Translations under genes and position numbers: made by a program | Notes under the pieces: model-generated | The model's input: only the letters and a program-made list of their open reading frames with translations | Database searches by the model: none | Told to the model about the DNA's origin: nothing | Assembly: GCA_036873135.1 (NCBI GenBank) | Contig: JAPTYO010000005.1 | Location: forward strand, 4,442,166 to 4,506,165 | DNA: 64,000 bases | From: Clarkia xantiana subsp. parviflora | Taxonomy: Eukaryota; Streptophyta; Magnoliopsida; Myrtales; Onagraceae | Reading direction: 5' to 3' | In this document: piece by piece, positions 13,201-23,810 of the stretch | How positions within the stretch are numbered: position 1 is the stretch's first letter | Layout: the number at the start of each line of letters is the position of its first letter

Positions 13201-13864
13201 CTGTAATGGATAAGAAACAACTCATTGCAAGTGCAGGTTTACCCACTTTTAGCAAACCTATTATCAGGATCATTAACTTCTAGTCTAAATGTGCTTCTTT
13301 TAATATAACAATATCAGCCCACCAGTAAATAATTACCCATGACTTGGCACTTTTTCAAGTAAATGCAGCAATTTAGACTCAAATATCATCATTCATCCAC
13401 TAATTTGGATCATCAAAACCTTGAAAATTTGCACAAATAGTAACCTAGCTATCTAATTCCATGGTTCCATTTGAAAACAACAATTAGAATAATGCTAATA
13501 CTTACTACCCATAATAGAGAGGTCAGTTGACTCGGATCCAATAAGCTGTTCTCATTCTAACAGACCTCCTAAACTAGAACTGCAGCGCAATAGCCATCTA
13601 TAACAGGGAAAAATTGTAATTCTTATCAAAGAGCATGGGGTTTTTGTTTTTTTGGTCTGATTGAGGATGAACTCACAGCTTCTCGCGGAGCTCGGGAGTA
13701 TCCTTGGGTGTTCCAAGAGTGTTGACAAGCCTCTGAAACGAGGTGACGGCGGTGTTGATCTGGAAAACTCCGGCGGCCACGGATTGCGAGGAGTCCTGCT
13801 TATCGCTAATGAAGTCGCGCCTCGAAGACAGGCTCCGGCCGGCTTCCAGATCTTGGAAGCTCAT
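10263..13864 (-). CDS. SYP22: Syntaxin SYP22/VAM3-type Qa-SNARE
   Basis: Seven exons are inferred on the minus strand: 13864-13677, 12645-12552, 12212-12073, 11843-11772, 10884-10727, 10639-10539 and 10328-10263. They encode 272 residues, close to the family's usual length. The protein opens with [10 protein letters not shown]. The helical N-terminal domain contains [16 protein letters not shown] and HIGQLVKDT. The Qa SNARE motif runs about 175-240 with the central-layer glutamine near residue 198 in [11 protein letters not shown]. It ends in a 20-residue hydrophobic anchor followed directly by the stop. Such proteins act at the prevacuolar compartment and vacuole membrane in vesicle fusion. 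Intron 5 (10885-11771) carries a solo LTR. SYP22 versus SYP21/SYP23 cannot be settled without a tree. Confidence 0.93.
10951..11248 (+). mobile_element. Solo LTR inside a SYP22-like intron
   Basis: A 298-bp block starts TGTTACGG and ends GTATCA. It is flanked on both sides by the direct repeat TAATT (10946-10950 and 11249-11253). TG...CA ends with a 5-bp duplication are the hallmark of an LTR. A TATA-like CTATATATAGGG sits in the right third, giving the plus orientation. No internal retroelement sequence is present, so it is a solo LTR left by recombination. The host gene is on the opposite strand. Confidence 0.82.
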
Positions 13865-14198
13865 GTCTGGGCTGACCTAGCTATGGGATGGAGCGAATTG
13901 TGATGGAAATTGGAGCAATTGTGGAGCGCAGTCTTGCTGAAGAAGACGAAGAAGCAGGCCGCGGTTGAAAGTGTAGAAAGCACGGAAAATAGTTTTAACG
14001 CTTTGGATACGACCACATTAAGGGAGAGAGAAGAATAGGCCGAAGTTTTGGCAGTGGTGATGATGAAGTTTCATCAACAAAACAAATTTGCCTCGACATT
14101 CTCACAGTACAGAAAATGATTAACTATCAATTGTTTATATAAACTTTCAATTTAAGCAAATTGCTTGTTTCATTACAATTTTCGTGGGATATTTTATA

Positions 14199-14864
14199 GG
14201 ATTAAGAGTTAGTTTATTACATGTATATGTTGCACGAAATTTATTCTTTATATCTTATATTATGTTATTTTTTAGAACAAAACGTTTCCATTTTGTATCG
14301 TTTTTATTAATCTGTTAAAGTTCCGTCAATTTATGCCGTTAAAAGTCAAATGTCGTGCACGTGAGTGACCCTAATTTTTTTTTTTTTTCAATTTAGTCCT
14401 TCTAATATATTTCTAACTTTAATTTGTTCAATTTAGTACTAAAATTTCAATATCGAACCCTTGACCCAAATTTACCTAGCCGGACCTAGCTAATTGGGTT
14501 CAATTAGGACCTAGCCGGACCTAGCTAATTGGGTTCAATTAGGACCTAGACGGACCTAGCGTAGGGCTAGGTTCGGCTAGGTAAATTTGGGTCAATGGTT
14601 CGATATTGAAATTTTAGGACAAAACTGAACAAATTAAAAGTTAGGAATGTATTAGAGGGACTAAATTGAACAAAATCAAAAGTTTAGGGCCACTCATGTG
14701 CACGACACGTGACATTTAACGGCCAAAATGAACATAACTTTAACTAAAGTATGAAAACGATACAAAATGAAAACGTTAGGTACTAAATTGGTACCAAAAA
14801 AAAAACATCGGATATGAACAATGGATTTCGTTCAAACATGTGGTATGAAGTGGACTCTTAACCC
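14199..14864. mobile_element. Mutator-type MITE with long inverted arms
   Basis: The 666-bp element starts GGATTAAGAGT and ends ACTCTTAACCC. It is flanked by the identical 9-bp duplication TATTTTATA (14190-14198 and 14865-14873). The arms are complementary over roughly 300 bp with scattered differences, so the whole element could fold into one hairpin. Near the centre a 35-bp unit starting CCTAGCCGGACCTAGC is tandemly repeated twice plus part. A 9-bp duplication with long arms fits a non-autonomous Mutator-like element; no transposase is present. Confidence 0.82.
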
Positions 14865-15026
14865 TATTTTATATGTACTTAAAATGGTTCGGCAATAAAC
14901 AATAATTAATATAATACTTTCAATTCGACATTAATTAGACGCATACCCAATTACAACTGTGTTTTTCATTTAAACGTTCACAATATAAATTTGGAAATAA
15001 ATTGAAATGATTGGAGCAAAATACAT

Positions 15027-15282
15027 TCAATTGGACAGCCACTTAATTTCAACAGTGTCTTTCAATTGAACGTTTAATTGAAGGTATTCTGCTATAATCA
15101 TCTAATATTTCTCGACAAATCCATCTTGAGTACACATCAAAACACTTCAAGTGGCCGACACTTGCTTATTTTTTGTTCAATTGACCAAAATTATAAATGA
15201 TGTAGTAATTTGCTCGGAAATTGGAAATTCATACAAAGTACAGTAATTTGTAAAGTTTATGTATCAATTTGTTATTAACCCA
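15027..15282. repeat. Dispersed CAATTG-rich repeat, copy 1
   Basis: This stretch shares order and wording with 22237-22520: TTCAATTGGAC, TTCAATTGAA(C/G)GTAT, a GTACAC(AT)C or GTACACTTGAA block, GCAATTTGCTC-like text, and a closing CAATTTG-TTAT-AACCC. Similarity is moderate and broken by indels, so these look like old copies of one element. No clear ends or target duplications were found. Confidence 0.5.
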
Positions 15283-15628
15283 TATTTATTTATTTTAAAT
15301 TATCACATGAACTATTATCGTTGAATTTAAAACCTGTCAGAACAGCATGTGATATGATCTAAAAATTATATTATATAGATTAAAAACTAACAAGTTACAA
15401 TTTCTACACATGTGCTAATATGGGGATGATGATTGACTAAACCCATTATTCTCTTTTCATTTAAAAGTGAAACATCAAGTAGTACGTACTTGTATCTAAT
15501 ATTTTCCCTGGCTTGGGATAATATTCATACATACATATGCTACATTCCCTCATCTACACAATTATATTATAATAATATATAACTGAATTCCATTGATGAA
15601 GGGAATAGCACAACTCACAGCAGCTTGA

Positions 15629-18565
15629 TCAAGCATTTTTAATATTAGAAGAAGTCAGTAGACCCATCTGTTCAGTCAGCTGACTCATATCTCCTCCATT
15701 CTCTGTATCATTAGCCTTGGAATCACATAATAGCACAGAAGCAGCAGATTCTACATCAGGAGGCAATGAAGGACTTTCTACAAGGAGATCAAGATCTTCC
15801 CAGATTGCAGAATAATCTATATCATCGGACGATATACCCTCCATCATCATATCAACACCCAAACCCGGTATTTCGGATGATAGCTCATGCATTGCAGTAT
15901 CTGCCTCGAAAAATTGGTCAGGACAAGATTGTACCTCAGATATGTTCTGTCCAGAAGTCGGTGGGGCCACCTCCTGAAGCGTCACTCCGGAGACGCGGTT
16001 TGTCGAGCTTGCAGATGAAGAAGAACCGTTGCCAAGATAGAAAGTCGTACTGTCAGAACTACTGCTGCTGCTACTTTTATCAGCCTTCATAAGCTGCCTA
16101 AGCATTTTCGTGGTATCGTTGGGCTGGTACTTGATAATCTGTCCATCGAGAGCATTTTCTTGCCTCCTAAGTCTTCGTTTCTTATTGACTTCTTCTTCAC
16201 TGATGTGTCTACTGCTTTCGCTTTTCTGCTGAACAAACTGAGCCAAGAAACCAGGGCTCTGTACTGCCTTTGCTAGAAACGACATCATCTGCTGCTGTCG
16301 CTGCTCCATCCCGTGAAGGCGGTTCACCATTGTCTGAAGCTGGTTGTCAGTGCCCTGCTGCTGCTGCCTCAATCTCACGAGTTCTTGCATCAGCACATTT
16401 TTGTCTCTTTTAAGCCTCTCGATCTCTTCCTCAAGCCCGAACTTCCCGACCTCAACACAAGCTCCCACTGAGGAGGTAGAGGAGGAGGTATTGTGTCCGT
16501 TATGAGACTGTGCTGGCTGTTGATGGACCTGCTGCCCGTGTACGGGTTTTCTTCTAGTTATACCCTTCAGGAGATGCTTTTGGCCTCTTAGGAAACCCTC
16601 GTTCGCAAATTCCCAACGATCTGGATCAACTTTCCTGAAACCCTGTTTGACATATAGCAGGTAGCACAAACACAAGACAAACCTGAATTAAGAGTTGGTT
16701 TATAAAAACTGCAGAGTAGCTGCATTATGCTACTCCTCGACCGGGAGGGAAAGGAGAAGCATCAGTAACGACTATTTACAAAGCAAGCTGCTCTCATCCC
16801 AACAGAAACTAATTAAAGAATCTACTACATTAATGGAATAAGTATAATGGAAGCACAGCACCTAAACCCAACTCCAAATATCCCCGGTCAATTAACACTT
16901 CTACCGTTACTCTGTTTTATTTTGTTTCCCCCTTGAAGTAAGAAATTCCATTAACTGAAAAGGTGTAACACGAAAAGTAAAAGGCCAACAATATCAGCAT
17001 AGTGAAACCCGCATTAAATAAATCTATCGGACAAGACAATACATACAAATCCCTGCTAGTTCAAAAAATTGCCCGAAGTTAAAAATATCTTCAAGCATGC
17101 CGAGAATTTAACCATGGAAGCCTCATGTAGACATACTGGAGCAAGCAGTTCCCTTTTAACAAATGTCTTATTTCAGAAAGGACTACATAATGATGGAAAT
17201 TGTCAAATGTAACACGCTTTAACAACCTGCTTCTGATGCTCGACTTTTCTAGAACAATTAGCAACAAAAAGAGTCAGCTAGTAGAACAGTTAACTAATTA
17301 TGGTCCTAAAGTATAAGTTGGCAACCAACTAGTCGGATGATAGCAAGGCATCACTCTAATAAACAAGCATTGATCTTCAATTTTCCATAGAAATGAACAA
17401 TCACTGGAGATTCATAAAAACTCAACAGCCGCATAATTCAAATAAGAAATGAATCTACATGGCTGTAGATATAATTCAGTAGATTTGAAGACGCCAGCAG
17501 ATAAAACTAAGACAAGACATATGGTTAGAAAGGTTAGATTCAGGTATAGCCCAACGAATAGTGTATGAGTTCCTCAATTTCCAATCAAAAGTACCAAAAA
17601 ATTACTCAAAAACATGCTCAAACTTAGTTACTCTCTTCTCCTTCCTCTTATTCAACATGAATCTTCACTAAGAACAATCGAAGTTCATACTTCACGAGTG
17701 ATCATCAAAGAAAATGTCCTAGAAAGTTACAACAGGGTGTCACTTCAAGAGGGGTAAGTAGAAACAGAGATTCCATCCAATTTCCCAACATTTATATCTG
17801 GTCAGTTCCTTCAGAACAACTGAGAACCAAACAAAGTCCTACAAATTGGTCTAAGAGTAAAATCCTACAAACAAACCAATCCAATAACTTTAAGTCTTGA
17901 TATGACAATCAAGAACAGACCAAGTTGGTTGAATCCATCAACTACATTTCAAGCAGAAATCTCTCCTTAAACTTTGCCTCGTTAAGATCTCAGATTAGCA
18001 CTTCTTCTATCCTAGTTGGAAGCAGAACTCATGACCAGAACCCTAACCTCTTGAAGTTGAAAGTGTCACCGGCCACTCAAACCTTAACCAGCTCACAACA
18101 TTTTCGAAAAACCAAATCTATAACACTACCTGAAGCAACTTAGCACTCACAAACTTCTTTCAGAAAGAGTCTAACGCGGAATAACATAAATAAAGCACCC
18201 ACCTAAAAGTAAATTCCACAATTATCCTATTCAAAGTCCAAGTGATGCGATCTAAGAAATCAACAAAGTTTCTTACTTACATATGTATTCAACTGACGGA
18301 CAAAGCTGGAAAAGTTATTGTGCTTGAAGTACTTGGGCAAAAGATCTCTAGCGAACTCAGGAGGATTCCACACCACGAAGCTGTTATTGGAAGGGCTCCA
18401 GGAAACAATCAGGTCTGTAGCCGGATCGTCAACCATGTCATAGGTCTTGCACAGGAAAGGAGGCGGAGCATTGGCGTTAGGCATCGGCACGGGAGCTGCC
18501 ATTGCCTTTTGCTTCGAGCATCTACAACCGATGTCCTCGCCGCGAGTAGTTCCGTCCAACTCCAT
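15629..18565 (-). CDS. HSFA1: Heat stress transcription factor, class A1
   Basis: Two exons on the minus strand (18565-18281 and 16642-15629) encode 432 residues. The intron (16643-18280) splits the DNA-binding domain right after LNTY, the position conserved in plant HSFs, and exon 2 resumes with [12 protein letters not shown]. The HR-A/B oligomerisation coiled coil spans about 160-222 with the class A insertion. A basic nuclear localisation signal KKRRLRR lies at 249-255. An AHA activator motif IWEDLDLL lies near 375-382 and a leucine-rich export signal near 416-424. Class A1 factors are master activators of the heat response. The start was placed at the ATG giving MELDGTTRG; an internal MAAPVP Met also precedes the DNA-binding domain. 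A piece of its intron is duplicated upstream at 19549. Confidence 0.93.
16660..16958. repeat. HSF intron segment duplicated upstream of the gene
   Basis: The 3'-most part of the HSFA1-like intron, beginning about 15 bp from the exon 2 acceptor, is closely similar to 19549-19826. Shared landmarks, in the same order, are GGTAGCACAAACACAAGACA, ACCTGAATTAAG, TATAAAAACTGCAGA, TGCATTATGCTACT, TCTCATCCCAA, CACCTAAACCCAACTCCAA and TAACACTTCTAC. This copy lacks about 45 bp present upstream and has its own roughly 55-bp insertion. Confidence 0.85.
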
Positions 18566-18976
18566 CAGACAGACGAGAAACACAGCAGCAGGAAAATTTT
18601 AGGGTTTTGTGGGATTTCGAATGCCGACCATTGAAAGAATTGGAATGCTGGTAAGGTTACTCGAGGGAGGGAGGGAGAGCGTCAGAGCGACTGAGAGAGA
18701 ACGGCAGACAACACCGGTGGTGGCTGTCGATCATTGATGTGAACACATTAATCATCACTGCTCGAAACATTTTTTTTTTTAGTTTATATATGTTTAATTT
18801 AAATAGATAGCTAGTTTTGCACAAATGTTAACAAATTAGTTTAAGATTTTTTTTTTTTTGGTTATTAGTGGTAAAAAAAGTTTTCCTTTTATTGAAAAAT
18901 TTGTAACTCTATGAAAAAATTCATCTACGTTGAAACAATATTATTGTTCAAAATATTGGCAAGGAAAGGTGCACCA

Positions 18977-19444
18977 TAGGGGGTGTTCGTGAGCTACTCG
19001 AGATCGGCTCGGGCGATATTCGAATTTGACTCGCTAAATTTCGAGTCGAGTCGAGCTTTTTCTGAAGCCGAGTCGAGTTCACTAGTACTCGACTCGAGAG
19101 GCTCGCGAGCCTAATCGAGCTTTTTACTTTTGCCTATTCGAGTCGAGTTCGAGTCCGACCTCGAGTTTTTCGAGCTTTAAATAATAATATTATATATGTA
19201 TATATTGAGTTCAAGTCGAGCTCGAGCCAAAAGTCTAATCGAGTCGAGTTCGAGCTAAGGTGCACCGTTTACGATTTAATTGAATAAATATAACCTTATC
19301 GAGTCGAACCGAGCTCGAACTCGTCGAGTATGTCATCGAGTCGAGTTCAAGTTCGAAAAATTAAGGTTCGGCCGAGTTCGAGCTCGAGTAAAATGAGTCG
19401 AGTCGAGTCGAGCTTGCCAGATACTCGGCTCGTTTACAGCCCTA
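18977..19444. mobile_element. hAT-like GAGTCGAG-rich MITE, copy A
   Basis: A 468-bp block starts TAGGGGGTGTTCG and ends CGTTTACAGCCCTA. Its interior is dominated by short palindromic words such as CTCGAG, GAGTCGAG and AGCTCGAGC. Flanks GTGCACCA (18969-18976) and GTACACCG (19445-19452) agree at 6 of 8 positions, as expected for a decayed 8-bp duplication. It is homologous, in opposite orientation, to 36822-37251, and partly to 37319-37565 and 57608-58000. No transposase. Confidence 0.72.
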
Positions 19445-19548
19445 GTACACCGTTTCAGAGTGTCTTTGTATCGGATCGGTTGATCCAAGATAATATTATT
19501 GTCGCACATGAGGCATTTCATTATTTGAGCAATAGAGATAATGCTCGA

Positions 19549-19826
19549 GGTAGCACAAACACAAGACAAACCTGAATTAAGGCTCCGACTAAGTAGTTGG
19601 TTTATACTGTAATGAGGTTGGCATATTCAGACTCTATAAAAACTGCAGACTAATTGCATTATGCTACTGTTCTCATCCCAAGAGAAACAATTCAAAGAAT
19701 CTACAATGTTAATGGAAGCAAAACACCTAACAAAACACCTAAACCCAACTCCAATCCCCAGTCAAATAACACTTCTACTGCTACTCTTTTTTATTTTTTT
19801 CCCTCTGAAGTGAAGGGCCTTAACAG
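19549..19826. repeat. Partial copy of HSF intron 1, upstream of the gene
   Basis: Homologous and co-oriented with 16660-16958 inside the HSFA1-like intron. No HSF exon sequence accompanies it on either side, so it is either the remains of a lost tandem HSF gene or a small DNA-level duplication. It begins 97 bp right of the duplicated flank of hAT-like copy A. Confidence 0.85.
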
Positions 19827-20284
19827 ATACTATTTTAGTGTCAGATGAGCCAGTACAATGACAAGAATATGCAAAAACATTATTTTCAATGATTCTCACA
19901 ACTTCTATAACACTTTCTTGTACACAATATTGCAATATATGAGCTGAACCAAGCTAGTGCATAAATATAGCAAATACTGCAAACTAAAGCAAGCATTGGA
20001 GATCACACTGGAGATTAACGAATACAAATCAAATATCACTGACCAAATGGGGAATTCCATTTCTTCAAAAGTGTCAAAAGCACAAAAATGGAGTAAAGCA
20101 ATGAAGAGAATTTCAACTCAAAAGTATTATCTGAGAGTGACAGACAGGAAACAGAATTTACATGATTGAGACCAGCAGCACCACTATCTATTCTTGTCAT
20201 TCAGTCATAAACTCTAAACCCCACCACCAAATCCTACTTCTAGAGTGTAAACTATCCTAAAGCAAGTGACGATAAGAGAACTAC

Positions 20285-21319
20285 TCACGGGTTCGAATTT
20301 GACGAGCCAGGGAGTGTCCCTTGATCACAATCTACATCTGTAGTGTTAACTTCACCCTCCTCTAAGTTCTTGGTTTCTTTCTTCTCCCTATTCTGGACGA
20401 TATCGCAGAAGAAATCCGTCAATACGGTCTCATAGCACGGCATTTTGGCATAGCCAGGGAAGTAATTGATATCAATTATCAAGTACCTAGTACCAATTCT
20501 TGAATCCCTTATCACATCAAAGTTGAACAGATTCAGCTTCAATGCTTTCCTCAAACCCCTCCCAATCTCAGTCATGAAATTCTGAGGCGGCATCTCAGTA
20601 TCCTCCAAATGCATCAACTCGTAATACTTGTCAATTTTCTCGTTTGTTGCCAAGTTAGATACTTGAGAGAATGAAAGAGAGCCTTCATGAGACTCTAATT
20701 TTTCCTCTGATACATCGGGCAGGGATTTCCTTTTGACGCATTTCACATGCTTACCGGCCACGTAAACTTTGAAGATAACCCCACCGTGGTTGACGAACTC
20801 TTGCAGCACAATCGGAGGCTTGAGTTTGTTGAGTCCGTCATGGCTGAAGACGAGAACCATCTTGTGAGACTTGGCGCTTCCATCTGCCACAAGAGGCTTG
20901 GCTATCACAGGGAACTTCAAGCTTGCCCAGGCCTGCGTATCGAACAGTGTCTCCTTATCGTATATCACCATCTGGTTAGGTATACCGAACGACTCCATCT
21001 CGCTCTCAATCTTGAGCTCCGAAACAACCTGGAGCATCGAAATCCGGTTATGCAGCCTCTCAATCGCGTCAGGAGCGTCCACAATCATGGCATTAGGGTT
21101 TCTTGACCTGAAATCGTCCAGCTGCCGTCGCCAGTCCTCGCCGTAGAGCTTGTGTAGGATACAATCGAAGGGACCTTGATCTGAAAGGGGGCGGTCTCGG
21201 TCGATTCTGACTAGATCGATCCCGTAGGAGGCTGAAAGAGCTAGAAGCGATTCTTGGATGAAACTCTGCTGCTTCTTGGGTAGCAGCGCGTATCCTATGG
21301 TGTATCTTCTCTGTGCCAT
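20285..21319 (-). CDS. ITPK1: Inositol-tetrakisphosphate 1-kinase, ITPK1 type
   Basis: Single-exon minus-strand gene of 344 residues. The ATP-grasp kinase family phosphorylates inositol phosphates on the route to InsP6 and InsP7 in the cytosol and nucleus. Visible family blocks in order are [70 protein letters not shown], the basic [20 protein letters not shown], and the metal- and ATP-binding [12 protein letters not shown] near residue 300. The last 25 or so residues form an acidic, low-complexity tail beyond the usual end. The start is the only ATG ahead of the conserved N-terminus. Lack of introns is normal for this subfamily. Confidence 0.95.
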   Translation of the reverse strand: MAQRRYTIGYALLPKKQQSFIQESLLALSASYGIDLVRIDRDRPLSDQGPFDCILHKLYGEDWRRQLDDFRSRNPNAMIVDAPDAIERLHNRISMLQVVSELKIESEMESFGIPNQMVIYDKETLFDTQAWASLKFPVIAKPLVADGSAKSHKMVLVFSHDGLNKLKPPIVLQEFVNHGGVIFKVYVAGKHVKCVKRKSLPDVSEEKLESHEGSLSFSQVSNLATNEKIDKYYELMHLEDTEMPPQNFMTEIGRGLRKALKLNLFNFDVIRDSRIGTRYLIIDINYFPGYAKMPCYETVLTDFFCDIVQNREKKETKNLEEGEVNTTDVDCDQGTLPGSSNSNP

Positions 21320-22236
21320 CGGAACTGACTACAATAACAAGGCTCAAGAATGCTGTATCAGTCCTGAGAACATTAATAAGGCTCAGATGAACTCGAAAAC
21401 GAAAAGGCTTCACTGGCGGTCTCCTTCCGTTTTTTTGAAGGTCTTCTCTTCGACAAGATCAGGGGAGTTTGTTGGAATTGGAAGGGGAGAGCCTGTTGAA
21501 ATATATATAGCTCTTACCGGACTAGGGTTGGAGTGGAAATGAGCAATCTTAACCTTGGTTAAGTATTTTCATCTACAATGATTAATTTAATTAGCAACTA
21601 AACTTTGAGATTTGGACTTAATTGCTCCGTTTACTTTGTTAAATTAAATGTTGATGGGGAATTTGCATACTCCTTAACTTTTTAATTTTTTTTTCAAAGA
21701 GTTAATTGCCAACTCAATTTTACCACAAAGGGTTAATATTAATAATCATGTTGTTATTTGAACTTTAACCTAATTATAAATCACTACCTAAACTTTATTT
21801 AAAAAAAAATAAAAAAAATTGGCCACATAAACTTCTAAATTCCGAGCAAAATGATACCTCAATTACCATTCCATCAAATTTGACATAAATTGAGCATGTT
21901 CTGGTCATGTGGAGTTTTTTTTTTTTTCCTCTCAAACTCCAAAAGATTAAAGAACCATGCTTCTTTTGGTTTTTTTTTTTTTTTTTTTTGTATTTTTCTA
22001 TTACCCTAAAGGTGAACCTTAGAGAGAAATTGATATTATTAATAGTATGATGCAAATATTAGGCGTGGTTAATTTTTTTTTTATACTTTTAAATTTTTAC
22101 ATATGTTACAATTAAGTCCACCCTATTAATAAAAAAACCAAAAGCATGGTGTTCTTGGAGCATGGTAGAAAAATCCTTTTTTAAGTATACCCATAACGGT
22201 CTCGGACATAAATTGTAGTAGTTGCAACGAAATATT

Positions 22237-22520
22237 TTCAATTGGACGCTCAATTGAAATACATCATTAGAATTGGGCGGAAGTTCAATTGAAGGTATTT
22301 CACTGCAATCATTTCAATTTATGTATGAATTCAACTTAGGTACACTTGAAAAGATCTTAGGTGGGCAGAACGTATTCATTTTCGATCTAATTTGATTAAA
22401 ATTGAAACGCATGAAGCAATTTGCTCATAAATTACAAGTTCATATAGCTAAAAAAAAACTGAAATTCGGGTAGATATTATAATTAAATCAAATATTAGGT
22501 AGCAATTTGGTTATCAACCC
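22237..22520. repeat. Dispersed CAATTG-rich repeat, copy 2
   Basis: Homologous, with indels, to 15027-15282 and in the same orientation. Both copies close with a near-identical CAATTTGGTTATCAACCC-type string. Element class unknown; no ends identified. Confidence 0.5.
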
Positions 22521-23157
22521 AAATTAAATTAGCGTAAACTTTTCTAAGCAACTAGCTAGCTAAAAAATGACGGAAGTAATGATGGAATTAATTTTACATT
22601 ACATCTCAATTATCATATTGTATTCATATTACGTAGTTTGACAAACCAAATAATGTATCATCTCTTATAATGTAAAGTTCATTATAATATGAGATTACAT
22701 CAAAAAATCCATTTACTGTGTGAGATTACATTAAAAAAATATTGTGTGGTTTACTTACTTTTTCCATGATAGACCCCCCGTATGACATTAGATTAGAGTA
22801 AGTACAATTTATAGTCTAGCAAAATAGATGTGGATAATTAAATTTTTCAAGAGTACTCTTTAAGTCAAAATCTTCAAAACTTAAAATTGAAGAGTTTTTT
22901 TATTATTTTCTTTGTTAAATAAATAGATTGATCGAGTGGTACAAAATAATAATAATATAATCTTATATAATAATAATAGAGCTTTAGTGCCTTATACAAA
23001 ATAATAAAAGTATTAATCAAATATAAAGAGAGTTCTAAGTTCTAACCATATTTTCATCCATAAATAAATTTTAACAAAAATATTTGATAATGAGTAACGT
23101 TTACATTTGTCGCTGAAGCCTGAAGGTAGGCGGCTCGCCTAGTATAGTTAGGACTTA

Positions 23158-23254
23158 GAGCATTCACAATGGTAAAAGACATTTTAACTCCCATTTTGAG
23201 CCATATTCACATGATATAAATCACCCATTAAACAATAGAGAGATACTAATGCTC
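23158..23254. mobile_element. Small Harbinger-like MITE
   Basis: A 97-bp block starts GAGCATTCACAATGG and ends ACTAATGCTC, giving a 7-bp perfect terminal inverted repeat (GAGCATT). It is flanked by TTA on both sides (23155-23157 and 23255-23257). A 3-bp TTA duplication and GAGCATT-type ends fit PIF/Harbinger MITEs, but the signal is short and could be chance. Confidence 0.4.
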
Positions 23255-23810
23255 TTAGGACCCAGCCATGTGAGCCCAGTTTTTTTTAGTTAATAATATA
23301 CTTATTTGATTTAAAAAAAAAAGAATGTAATTAATATTAAAAAACAGAAATATTGCTTCAAAGGCACATGTGAATTTAACATCCAGCATGTACGGGAAAA
23401 AAAGTATAAAAGGAACACTTTCAAATTTCAATTATTTGACATTGACACTGATAAAACTAAGTAAATATAAAAGTTGCGATACGATTTGTACATTCATAAC
23501 ATGTGATGTTTATTCGTTAATAATATTTTTTTAATCTCCTCGACTAACATTTTCAAAAGTTACTCATTTTAATATTGTTAGACTAATTTTTTATTAATTA
23601 ATCATCCTAACAAATTATATATACTAGTCAAAAAGAAATCCTAACAAGATTTTTTTTGTTGTTGTTGGGCTTACTAAAAATCAGGTTAAATGCGGAACTT
23701 CCCTCTCTAAAGCAAGCACAACAGGCAACAGCACAATCCACACAGTTATAGGAATTTCTTTAGTTTGCCGCCGTCAACACCCAGAAGGAAGGTGACGGAT
23801 TCCGACGACG

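Larger units (their letters stand above)
13865..15628. other. Intergenic region between SYP22-like and HSFA1-like genes
   Basis: Contains the presumed SYP22-like 5' UTR and promoter, a Mutator-type inverted-repeat element (14199-14864), one copy of a dispersed CAATTG-rich repeat (about 15027-15282), and the 3' flank of the heat-stress factor gene. No coding region is seen. Confidence 0.5.
18566..20284. other. Intergenic region between HSFA1-like and ITPK1-like genes
   Basis: Holds the presumed HSFA1-like 5' UTR and promoter, a hAT-like element (18977-19444), about 100 bp of unique sequence, the duplicated HSF intron segment (19549-19826), and the 3' flank of the ITPK1-like gene. Short reading frames in the hAT-like element are products of its low-complexity composition. 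Confidence 0.5.
21320..23810. other. Intergenic region between ITPK1-like and bHLH genes
   Basis: These are divergent promoters separated by about 2.5 kb of AT-rich DNA. I see long T-tracts around 21910-21990, a dispersed CAATTG-rich repeat copy (22237-22520) and a small Harbinger-like MITE (23158-23254). No coding region is supported. Confidence 0.5.

Noticed and set aside
19330..19575. Reading frames on both strands in the GAGTCGAG-rich repeat
   Set aside because: They arise from low-complexity palindromic sequence, have no family resemblance and lie within or across a mobile element.
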